A stretch of DNA of 64,000 nt from Dehalococcoidia bacterium (GTDB lineage Bacteria > Chloroflexota > Dehalococcoidia > GIF9 > AB-539-J10), in NCBI GenBank assembly GCA_016930935.1, contig JAFGFT010000004.1, positions 47,844 to 111,843 on the forward strand. The letters are read 5' to 3'. How positions within the stretch are numbered: position 1 is the first letter of the stretch; the number at the start of each line of letters is the position of its first letter. The translations under genes were made by a program, and so were the position numbers. The notes under the pieces were generated by a model. It did not search any database. It was not told the origin of the DNA and saw nothing but the letters and a program-made list of their open reading frames with translations. This document shows positions 28,714 to 36,906 of this stretch, piece after piece.

Positions 28714-30003
28714 CTACATGATAGCGCCATTTGCTCCGTTGGTCGTCAGACTGTCACGCCACAGTTCCTCAGGGAGAGAAAGAAGTCCGAATTCCTCACT
28801 CACAAGGCTGTTCTTCCAATCTCCGACTGGTGTTCTTCGCTTCATGAGCGTGTGAATCAATCCACATCTGGTTGTGTCGCCGGCGAATACCATTCCTGTC
28901 ACTATGTTGTCGTGGAGCATGACCTTGCGGTAGCAACCCTTTGAGTGAGAGACGAGAGTCTCTGCGTCCGGCCTATCGTCATCGACGATTCCTGCGGAGC
29001 CAACCGTGACGCCGAAGTAGGGCAGTGCGTTCAGCGTGGTGCTGCCGTCATACTCATGAAAGAGACCTGTCATGTTCGTTCCGGCAATCGCGCCTCCGGC
29101 AACGGCGTTCGGCCATACGGCGATAACCTGCTGACTGCGGCGCACAAAATCCGTCGTCTGGCACGCGTCTCCACACGCGAATACGTCATCCGCTGATGTC
29201 TGCATGCATCTATCTACGATGATGCCACGGTCTACCTGGAGAACACCGGCAGCAATCTCGGTTCGTGGCCTGACTCCGACGGCGACTATGACCATCTCGC
29301 ACGCGAGGCGAGAACCGTCGTCAAGTGTGACGCTCGTGACGCTATTACCTGCCATGGGGTCAACATTGATGGATTCGACGCGTCGGCTTGTCATGACCCT
29401 GGCACCCGAAGTGGTTGCTGCATCTTCAACCATGCGTGACGCTGTCTGGTCGAGCATGAGACTGAGAATCCTGTTCTGCATCTCGACCACGGTCACCTCA
29501 ACGCCTCGCTTACACAGGGCGTCAGCGGCGCTCAATCCAATGAATCCTCCACCCACTATGACGGCCCTTTCAACGGCGGGAAGGTGGGCCGCGATCTGGC
29601 GTGCGTCGTCGAATGTCGTGAAGGTGAATACGCCCGATGCGTCGTGGCCGGGAATCGGAGGCACAACGGGCGAACTCCCGGTAGCAAGAAGCAGCCGTTC
29701 GAACGCGATGGTGCGTCCATCTGCTGTCTTGATGATGTGCTCAACGGGGTTGAAACCGACGGCCCGAGTCCCGAGACTCAGTTCGATTGCGTTCTCCTGA
29801 TAGAACTCGGGGGCTACGAGGCGCATTGTGTCGACACCCTTCGCTTCGGACAGATGCTTTGCGATAAGCGGTCGTGAATAGGCAGGGTAGTGCTCTTCAG
29901 AGAGCATCAGGAGAGAGCCAGCGTTGTCAGACTTGCGCAAGGCCCGCGCAGCCGACATGGCACCGGCCGAGTTGCCGACAATGACATACCTATATTGTTC
30001 CAT
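28714..30003 (-). CDS. FAD-dependent pyridine nucleotide-disulphide oxidoreductase
   Basis: YVIVGNSAGAMSAARALR, LLLATGSSPVVPPIPG, AVIVGGGFIGLSAADALCKRGVEVTVVE, VFACGDACQ. Confidence 0.85.
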   Translation of the reverse strand: MEQYRYVIVGNSAGAMSAARALRKSDNAGSLLMLSEEHYPAYSRPLIAKHLSEAKGVDTMRLVAPEFYQENAIELSLGTRAVGFNPVEHIIKTADGRTIAFERLLLATGSSPVVPPIPGHDASGVFTFTTFDDARQIAAHLPAVERAVIVGGGFIGLSAADALCKRGVEVTVVEMQNRILSLMLDQTASRMVEDAATTSGARVMTSRRVESINVDPMAGNSVTSVTLDDGSRLACEMVIVAVGVRPRTEIAAGVLQVDRGIIVDRCMQTSADDVFACGDACQTTDFVRRSQQVIAVWPNAVAGGAIAGTNMTGLFHEYDGSTTLNALPYFGVTVGSAGIVDDDRPDAETLVSHSKGCYRKVMLHDNIVTGMVFAGDTTRCGLIHTLMKRRTPVGDWKNSLVSEEFGLLSLPEELWRDSLTTNGANGAIM

Positions 30004-30032
30004 ACGTTTGCTACCTTATGACGAGACGAGAG

Positions 30033-30641
30033 TCAGGCCTGAGTGTATTCGAGAAAGTTGCGATAGACCTGGAGGCCGAGTGCACCGCTCTTTTCGGGGT
30101 GAAACTGCGTTGCCACGAGATTGCCCTTCTGTACTGCACTGCAGAATCGACCCGCGTAGTCCGTTTCAGCAAGTATGGTTGTCGGGTCGTCAGGCTGTGC
30201 AACGAAGCTGTGCACGAAGTAGAAATTGGAGCCGTCGGGAATCCCTCGAAAGAGCGGACTCTCAAACTTGTAGTGCACCTGGTTCCATCCCATATGCGGA
30301 ACCTTCAGCGTGCTGGGAAGCTTCCTTACACGTCCTGGCAGCACGCCAAGGCAGTCCTGCCCGCCTCCCTCATCAGATTGAGTGAACAGAACCTGGAGTC
30401 CCATACAGATTCCCATGAACGGCCGGTCGGCCTTGATCCACTCGATAACCGCATCTGCCAGACCTCGTGAGCGCAGGTTCTCCATGGTGTCTGCAGCGGC
30501 GCCAACGCCCGGCAATATCATTGCGCGTGCATGCGTGATGTCGCGGGGCGACTCGACAATGGTGGCGTCAGCGCCCACGTTGCGGAGCGCTGACATCACA
30601 CTGCGCAGATTTCCTGCGCCATAGTCCATGACGGCAATCAT
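30033..30641 (-). CDS. hisH: Imidazole glycerol phosphate synthase glutaminase subunit
   Basis: MIAVMDYGAGNLRSVMSALRNVGAD, MILPGVGAA, FMGICMGLQVLF, ATQFHPEKSG. Confidence 0.95.
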   Translation of the reverse strand: MIAVMDYGAGNLRSVMSALRNVGADATIVESPRDITHARAMILPGVGAAADTMENLRSRGLADAVIEWIKADRPFMGICMGLQVLFTQSDEGGGQDCLGVLPGRVRKLPSTLKVPHMGWNQVHYKFESPLFRGIPDGSNFYFVHSFVAQPDDPTTILAETDYAGRFCSAVQKGNLVATQFHPEKSGALGLQVYRNFLEYTQA

Positions 30642-30667
30642 ACATTCCTTCCAGAGCGACAGACTGT

Positions 30668-31036
30668 CTAGTTCTTGATTGTTACCTCTACGATACTCTG
30701 CCTTGCCACGATTCGTTCCTGGTCTCCGACCCTGACGAACACGTGCATCAAGCCGAGAACCTCGTATTTTCCGTTCTCCACGGTGGTAGTGTCCCAGCTT
30801 ACGGGGAAGTTGGCAGCCTTATCATCTGACTCCCCAACTTTGAGCCACGTGTTCTGTCCTACCTTACGAATGTACCACGGGTTGGAGATTCGTGCGACGG
30901 AGCCTTCGATTCCGAGGGATTCGAGATTATACTTGAGAAGTTCTTCGTCAAGTGTCTCTCTCAGCAGAATTCTGCCGGAAAAATCCCTCAACGTATCTGA
31001 CGGGACAATAAAATGGGGTCCCCAGTTGTGGGACAT
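30668..31036 (-). CDS. Hypothetical protein (122 aa) inside the glutamate synthase cluster
   Basis: Intact ORF on the same strand as, and between, hisH and the glutamate-synthase-related gene. Confidence 0.6.
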   Translation of the reverse strand: MSHNWGPHFIVPSDTLRDFSGRILLRETLDEELLKYNLESLGIEGSVARISNPWYIRKVGQNTWLKVGESDDKAANFPVSWDTTTVENGKYEVLGLMHVFVRVGDQERIVARQSIVEVTIKN

Positions 31037-31136
31037 GACTCACCTCCTCTGGCTATTCGATATACGTACCAGGGCATCAGTCAGGCCGCCACAACCGGGG
31101 ACCTCCACTATGAGGTCGTATCCAGGCTGCGGCGGA

Positions 31137-32729
31137 TTAGCTGTCCAGTACGGCCAGCGCCTCCTGCCTGTATGCATCCATCAAGTATGGAATATCTGTA
31201 ACTTTGGCGCATTCCTCCGTCAGAGACATAAGGTCCCTTCGGTTGATGGTTGAGAGGCTGAAGTTCCGGCTGCCCGCCATCAGCTGCTGCAGTCCGACCT
31301 TCAATTTCTGTGCATAGCTATAGAAGCCGATGGCGCCGAGCGGAATGTTCTTCATCTCGTCCGCGCCGACCATCTTCTTGACCTCTTCCCAGCAGACGAA
31401 AATCTCTTCTGGTGTTGAGCCGAACTGGCCGACTGTCCGTGGAAGCTTTCCATCCTCAAGCCATTTGGCGATGTTCTTGCCTACCATGCCCGGAATCATC
31501 AGTGCGCGGCCCATGCAGACGGCCTTGACGTAGGGTGCGCCCATGGCGAGTGCCTTGAAAATGCCGTCCTCGCTGCTGAAGCCTCCGGCGAACGCGATGT
31601 CCGGTACTCGTTCTCCCTTGTCGGAGAGACGGTTGCAGAACTCGTACGCTGCAGAGTGCAGATACAGGCTCGGCATACCCCACTCTTCCATCATGCGCCA
31701 CGGACTCATTCCTGTACCGCCAGGCGCACCGTCGATGGTGAGAAGGTCAATCTTGGCCTTGGAACCCCACTTGATGGCCATTGCCAGTTCGCGTAGACCA
31801 TAGGCGCCGGTCTTGAGCGTGACGCGCTTGAAACCGACGTCGCGCAGTCGCTGAACCTCGTTGAGGAATCCTTCCTCGTCGATGAAACCGAGACGACTGT
31901 GGCGCTCGAATTCCTTGAGCGCGCCTGCTTTGAACGCAGCCTGATTCATGGGGTCGGACGGGTCAGGAGTGACGATGTAGCCGCGCTCCTGTAGTTGAAG
32001 CGCACGTTCGAGGCTTGCTACCTTAATCTCGCCACCGATGCATTTCGCGCCCTGTCCCCACTTCAGCTCAATAGTGTCAAGACCATGCTTGTTGTGGACA
32101 TATTCACCGGCACCCAGACGCGTATCTTCAACATTCATCTGGACAAGAATTTCGCCGTAGCCATCGTGGTAGCGGCGATAGGTCTCGATCCTGCGGTCCA
32201 TGTCGGGTGCGGCAATAACCTTGCCATTTGAGTCGAGTTCCAGTTTGGGGTCGATTCCACAGACGTTCTCACCGCATACGATAGTGACCCCACTGAGGGC
32301 TGCGCCCACGGCGAAATGCTCCCAGTTCTTGCGGGCTATCTCAGTTGAGCCAAGTGCACCGGTGAATACCGGTACGCGCATCTTGACCTTCTTGTCCCAG
32401 CCGTACTCAGTCTCCGTGTTCACCGAGGGGAATGTGGCGGTGTCAGGGTTGCCGACTACGCCCTCAGGTAGGCCGTTGGCCCCCATCGCATAGCCCTGGA
32501 TGTTAAGGTGCGAGTAATCAACAGGGTAGTCTTTGTCGCCTCCAGCGGTAATTTCGCTGAAAGGACCGGGATAGATGAGTTCGCGGCTGCGGAAGGTAGC
32601 CTTGAATACCTCGCAGTTGCCAGTGCACCCGTCGATGCACCGCGAACACAAACCGCTCATCGGTACGACATCGCGTGACCGATTCGCCGTTTGCGTGGCG
32701 TCGTTGGCATTAGGTCGTCTGAGATTCAC
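31137..32729 (-). CDS. FMN-binding glutamate synthase-related protein with N-terminal Cys cluster
   Basis: SGLCSRCIDGCTGNCEVF N-terminus; KHGLDTIELKWGQGAKCIGGEIKV, LLTIDGAPGGTGMSPWRMMEEWG. Confidence 0.8.
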   Translation of the reverse strand: MNLRRPNANDATQTANRSRDVVPMSGLCSRCIDGCTGNCEVFKATFRSRELIYPGPFSEITAGGDKDYPVDYSHLNIQGYAMGANGLPEGVVGNPDTATFPSVNTETEYGWDKKVKMRVPVFTGALGSTEIARKNWEHFAVGAALSGVTIVCGENVCGIDPKLELDSNGKVIAAPDMDRRIETYRRYHDGYGEILVQMNVEDTRLGAGEYVHNKHGLDTIELKWGQGAKCIGGEIKVASLERALQLQERGYIVTPDPSDPMNQAAFKAGALKEFERHSRLGFIDEEGFLNEVQRLRDVGFKRVTLKTGAYGLRELAMAIKWGSKAKIDLLTIDGAPGGTGMSPWRMMEEWGMPSLYLHSAAYEFCNRLSDKGERVPDIAFAGGFSSEDGIFKALAMGAPYVKAVCMGRALMIPGMVGKNIAKWLEDGKLPRTVGQFGSTPEEIFVCWEEVKKMVGADEMKNIPLGAIGFYSYAQKLKVGLQQLMAGSRNFSLSTINRRDLMSLTEECAKVTDIPYLMDAYRQEALAVLDS

Positions 32730-32762
32730 TGCAAAACCTCCTTTATTGGGTCTTGCGATGAA

Positions 32763-33251
32763 TCATACCAGAATTGGGTAGCGGCCACCGGTTGCCGTTG
32801 AAGGTACCGTGGACTTTTCTTCAACAATAACCAGGGCTCCATTCGGACAGACACTGACGCAACGAGGTGTTTCTCGGTCGAGACATCCGTCGCATTTGAC
32901 AATCTTGCCGGTCTGCTCGTCCTTGCGAATTGCACCGAATGGACAGACCAGCATGCACGTGCCACAGCCAATGCACTTCTCCTGGTCAACAAGAACGAGG
33001 CCGCTCTCCTCGTCGCGATACAGGGCTCCTGTGAGACACGCCTCAAGGCAAGGGGCGTCTGCGCAGTGTTGGCACCTGACGGAGATGCACATATCGAGAT
33101 TCTGCTCCACCCGTATTCCACCTGCGGGGGGTGCAGTGCGCTTCTTGAGCGTCTTGACGAGGTCATCACCACCGGCGTGGTGCGCCTCGCAGTAGACGCG
33201 GCAAAGACCGCAACCTATGCACAATTCCTCATGTACTAGAACCCTTCTCAT
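32763..33251 (-). CDS. 4Fe-4S ferredoxin-type electron transfer protein (HycB/DmsB-like)
   Basis: Four Cys clusters: CIGCGLCRVYCEAHH, CQHCADAPCLEACLTGAL, CIGCGTCMLVCPFGAI, CDGCLDRETPRCVSVCPNGAL. Confidence 0.85.
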   Translation of the reverse strand: MRRVLVHEELCIGCGLCRVYCEAHHAGGDDLVKTLKKRTAPPAGGIRVEQNLDMCISVRCQHCADAPCLEACLTGALYRDEESGLVLVDQEKCIGCGTCMLVCPFGAIRKDEQTGKIVKCDGCLDRETPRCVSVCPNGALVIVEEKSTVPSTATGGRYPILV

Positions 33252-33297
33252 TTGTTCACTACCTTGTGTTTGCAGTAAATCTCAGATGGCCTAATGC

Positions 33298-33318
33298 GGC
33301 GAGCGGCAACCGCTTGCC
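33298..33318. other. Hairpin GGCGAGCGG-caa-CCGCTTGCC between the ferredoxin gene and pyrG
   Basis: 9-bp stem with one mismatch, 3-nt loop; ~50-70 nt upstream of the ferredoxin ATG. Confidence 0.5.
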
Positions 33319-33487
33319 GTCTGAAAACTATCACGACATGAAGCGTCTGTCAAGCAGAAGTAATCGTAAGATGGAGAAATTGTTTTCTCTGGCTACTATT
33401 GTGATGCACATGGAGGACGGCAACGAGCAAGCTGGCGGTTGCCGTTGCGGCAGAGGTGCGTTTTGCAGTGCTGTCATGGTCTGTTGA

Positions 33488-33516
33488 TTGACAGTCTGGA
33501 GTGGCGTTCCTATAAT
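33488..33516 (+). promoter_or_regulatory. Consensus sigma70-type promoter for pyrG
   Basis: TTGACA (33488-33493) - 17 bp - TATAAT (33511-33516), 33 nt before the pyrG ATG. Confidence 0.85.
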
Positions 33517-33549
33517 GCAATGCAGCATTCTTTTCGTCTGCCAGAGAAC

Positions 33550-35178
33550 ATGGCCAAACACATATTTGTAACCGGCGGCGTTGTCAGTTCTGTTGGCAAG
33601 GGAATCACTGTCGCTTCCATCGGTACCCTCCTGAAGGCGCGTGGCGTCAAGGTTGCTGTCCAGAAACTCGATCCCTACCTCAACGTCGACCCGGGAACCA
33701 TGTCTCCGTATCAACACGGAGAGGTGTACGTGACCGAGGATGGTGCGGAGACGGACCTCGACCTGGGCCATTACGAGCGGTTCATCGGCGTGGACCTGAC
33801 TGCGGATGCGAATGCTACTTCCGGCAGAGTCTATAGCTCGGTCATCAGCAAAGAGCGGGAGGGACAATTTCTTGGCGGTACCATCCAGGTCGTGCCGCAT
33901 GTCACCAATGAGATAAAGAGGACCATCATGGATTGCGCAACGCGGATGTCCGCGGATGTCCTCATTACTGAGATAGGCGGCACAGTGGGTGACATCGAGG
34001 GCCAGCCGTTCATCGAAGCCATTCGTCAGATGCGCAAGGATGTGGGGCGAGAGAATGTGATGTACATCCATGTGACGTACCTGCCGCATCTCGCGTCGAC
34101 TGGCGAGCTGAAGACGAAGCCAACGCAGCATAGCGTTCGCGAGTTGCGAGCGATGGGCATCCAACCAGACATAATAGTCTGCCGCAGCGACTACGTGATG
34201 CCCGAAGACCTGCGGGATAAGATAGGTCTGTTCTGTGATGTTCCGCGCCAGGCTGTCATACCACTTCCGACAGTCGATAGTATCTACGAAGTCCCCCTCG
34301 TTCTGGCGGATGCGGACATGGGTGACCTTGTGGCAGAGAAACTTGGACTCACTCAAGGACGGGGAGACCTGTCAGTCTGGAAAGACATCGTGGCACGTTT
34401 GCGTGACGCGCGGGAACCTGTCTCAATCGCACTTGTTGGCAAGTACGTTGAGTTGGAGGATACGTACCTGTCAGTGCGTGAGTCTTTGAAGCACGCTGCG
34501 TTGATGCATGGCAAGGCGCTGGAGCTATTCTGGGTTCATTCCGAGCAACTCAACGACGACAACGTCATGGCGCAACTGGCATCGGCACACGGTATCGTTG
34601 TACCCGGGGGCTTCGGGATGCGGGGTATCGAAGGGATGATTGTCGCGGCGCGGTACGCTCGCGAGAACGGAGTACCGTATCTTGGACTCTGCCTCGGGAT
34701 GCAGGTTATGGTTATCGAATTCGCGCGGAATGTGTTCAATTCGCAGAGTGTGAACTCTACTGAGTTCGATCAGGGTGTTGACTATCCTGTGATTGACCTG
34801 CTGCCCGAACAACGTGAGATAGACAAGATGGGTGGTACGATGAGGCTGGGGAGCTATCCATGCGAACTGGTAGCCGGTACTCGTGCCCGTGAGGCGTATG
34901 GTGTGGAGAGCACCAGTGAACGACACCGCCACCGCTTCGAGTTCAACAATGATTACCGGCAGCAACTGCAAACGGCAGGCATGGACTTCAGTGGCCTTTC
35001 GCGCGACGGGCGCCTTGTTGAAATCGCTGAAGTGAGAGACCATCCCTGGATGGTGGGATGTCAATTCCACCCGGAGTTCAAGTCACGCCCTGACCGTGCG
35101 CACCCTCTGTTCGCCGCGTTTATGAAGGCAGCAACCGAGAGTGTTCCGCCCGGTGGACAGGCAGAACTGCCGCTCTAG
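33550..35178 (+). CDS. pyrG: CTP synthase
   Basis: MAKHIFVTGGVVSSVGKGITVASIGTLLKARG, QKLDPYLNVDPGTMSPYQHGEVYVTEDGAETDLDLGHYERF, LGLCLGMQ. Confidence 0.97.
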   Translation: MAKHIFVTGGVVSSVGKGITVASIGTLLKARGVKVAVQKLDPYLNVDPGTMSPYQHGEVYVTEDGAETDLDLGHYERFIGVDLTADANATSGRVYSSVISKEREGQFLGGTIQVVPHVTNEIKRTIMDCATRMSADVLITEIGGTVGDIEGQPFIEAIRQMRKDVGRENVMYIHVTYLPHLASTGELKTKPTQHSVRELRAMGIQPDIIVCRSDYVMPEDLRDKIGLFCDVPRQAVIPLPTVDSIYEVPLVLADADMGDLVAEKLGLTQGRGDLSVWKDIVARLRDAREPVSIALVGKYVELEDTYLSVRESLKHAALMHGKALELFWVHSEQLNDDNVMAQLASAHGIVVPGGFGMRGIEGMIVAARYARENGVPYLGLCLGMQVMVIEFARNVFNSQSVNSTEFDQGVDYPVIDLLPEQREIDKMGGTMRLGSYPCELVAGTRAREAYGVESTSERHRHRFEFNNDYRQQLQTAGMDFSGLSRDGRLVEIAEVRDHPWMVGCQFHPEFKSRPDRAHPLFAAFMKAATESVPPGGQAELPL

Positions 35179-35179
35179 C

Positions 35180-35209
35180 TTGACGGTTCCCCCTCTGACA
35201 GCATACTAT
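35180..35209 (+). promoter_or_regulatory. Promoter for tRNA-Glu
   Basis: TTGACG (35180-35185) - 18 bp - TACTAT (35204-35209); same -10 and spacing as the 16S promoter. Confidence 0.65.
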
Positions 35210-35226
35210 TCTACGTCGATCTACGT

Positions 35227-35303
35227 GGCGCATTCGTCTAGGGGTTTAGGACACCGCCCTCTCAAGGCGGAGATCACCGGTTCAAATCCGGTATGCGCTA
35301 CCA
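35227..35303 (+). tRNA. tRNA-Glu (anticodon CUC), CCA encoded
   Basis: Acceptor GGCGCAT/ATGCGCT, anticodon arm CCGCC-ctCTCaa-GGCGG, T-arm CCGGTTCAAATCCGG, 3' ACCA. Confidence 0.93.
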
Positions 35304-35333
35304 ATTCCTCTCTTCGAAAGTGAGTCAGGCTTA

Positions 35334-36311
35334 ATGGCGAAACGCGTATTCTCTGGAGCACGTCCTACCGGCCGTCAGCACATCGGCAACTACTTCGGCC
35401 ACATCTTGAATCTTATTGCTCTCCAGGAGGAGTACGACTGTTTTGACTGCGTCGTCGACCTTCATGCGCTCACCACTCTAGAGAGCACTGCAACTTTGCA
35501 GCAGGACGTCAACGACATGGTGATTGACTGGTTGGCGGCGGGTGTTGACCCTGAGAAGAGCGTCGTTTTTGTGCAATCACACGTTCCTGAAATCGCCGAG
35601 CTTCATCTGCTGCTCAGTATGGTCACTCCGCTCAACTGGCTTCTTCGGGTGCCCACGTTCAAAGACAAGGTGAAGATGCATCCGGAAAATGTGAACTACG
35701 GGCTTGTCGGCTATCCTGTTCTGATGACGTCCGACATTGTCCTTTACAAGGGCGAAGTGGTACCTGTTGGCGAGGACCAGTTGCCTCATCTGGAGCTAGC
35801 CCGTGAGATTGTGCGCCGGTTCAACTCCATGTTCGGTGACGTTTTTCCTGAGCCTCAGGCGAAGCTCACGGAGTTTCCGATGATTGTGGGTTTGGATGGG
35901 TCGGGCAAGATGAGCAAGAGTGCGGAAAACTATCTTGAGATTTCGTCGACGCCGGACGAGATTCGGCGAAGAATCAGCACCGCCTTCACAGACCCTGCCC
36001 GAAAGCGCCGCACCGACCCCGGTCATCCCGAGGTCTGCAATGTGTTCAGCCTTCACAAGATGTTCACCCCGCGCCGTGTCGTGGAGATAGAGACTGAGTG
36101 CCGAGGAGCCGGAATCGGCTGTGTCGACTGCAAGAAACTGCTCGCGCAGGGAGTGGTCGACTACTTCGGTCCCTTGAGGGAGCGCCGTGAGGCGCTTGTC
36201 AGGGAGCCCGAGTACGTCAGGAATGTAGTGGCTGATGGAGCACGGCGTGCGGCCGTCGTTGCTCGCCAGACGCTCGAAGAAGTGAAGTCCGCGATGAACC
36301 TGAAGTCCTAG
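35334..36311 (+). CDS. trpS: Tryptophanyl-tRNA synthetase
   Basis: KRVFSGARPTGRQHIGNYFGHILN (HIGN), VGLDGSGKMSKSAENY (KMSKS). Confidence 0.95.
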   Translation: MAKRVFSGARPTGRQHIGNYFGHILNLIALQEEYDCFDCVVDLHALTTLESTATLQQDVNDMVIDWLAAGVDPEKSVVFVQSHVPEIAELHLLLSMVTPLNWLLRVPTFKDKVKMHPENVNYGLVGYPVLMTSDIVLYKGEVVPVGEDQLPHLELAREIVRRFNSMFGDVFPEPQAKLTEFPMIVGLDGSGKMSKSAENYLEISSTPDEIRRRISTAFTDPARKRRTDPGHPEVCNVFSLHKMFTPRRVVEIETECRGAGIGCVDCKKLLAQGVVDYFGPLRERREALVREPEYVRNVVADGARRAAVVARQTLEEVKSAMNLKS

Positions 36312-36832
36312 GGATGCTGGCGCAACGCCAGTATCTTCCGTGCTGCAACCTCTGCGGCAGTCGCGCATACCAGCGGACACCTATTGTCGTCGTGCCCGCT
36401 TGCATCGAGGAAGGCCTGTCTGTCAGCGTCATCTGCCATCTCAAAATACCTTCCGAATATCTCGGTCTGAATATCGCGGCACAGCGTTGATGGGAGAGGG
36501 TTGGCGATTCCGAATCTGGCCTGCACTGCGGTCTTGAAGTCCTCAATGACGGACTGGGCCTCATCCAACGCGTGGCCGTATGCTGCCGTGTTCTTCATGT
36601 CATCACGCCCGCAGACGAGTCCGAGACCGAGAAGTGCGCCAAGCAACGCGCCGCAGGTTTCTCCACGCCGGGCGACGCCCCCTGACAGAGTGGTGGCTGC
36701 TCTGAATGATTCGGCATCACCAATGCCCAGTTCTGACTGCAGGGCACCGAGTACTGCCTGCGAGCAGCCACTGTAGTGGTCGTTCTCCAGAGCGGCACGC
36801 CCGATTGCACTGATAATCTCTTCCTGCGACAT
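36308..36832 (-). CDS. C_GCAxxG_C_C family protein
   Basis: DHYSGCSQAVLGALQ ... GGVARRGETCGALLGALLGLGLVCGR; SD gaaggaggg before MSQEE. Confidence 0.75.
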   Translation of the reverse strand: MSQEEIISAIGRAALENDHYSGCSQAVLGALQSELGIGDAESFRAATTLSGGVARRGETCGALLGALLGLGLVCGRDDMKNTAAYGHALDEAQSVIEDFKTAVQARFGIANPLPSTLCRDIQTEIFGRYFEMADDADRQAFLDASGHDDNRCPLVCATAAEVAARKILALRQHP

Positions 36833-36906
36833 GTTTCCCTCCTTCGAACAGACAGTCTTGTGACTGTGTATGGTGGCTGCCACGAGGTGGCAGGGGACAA
36901 CGCAGG

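Noticed and set aside
33520-33549. Upstream in-frame ATG for pyrG (MQHSFRLPEN...)
   Set aside because: Lies only 3 nt after the -10 hexamer and so probably upstream of the transcription start; MAKHIFVTGG is the standard PyrG N-terminus.
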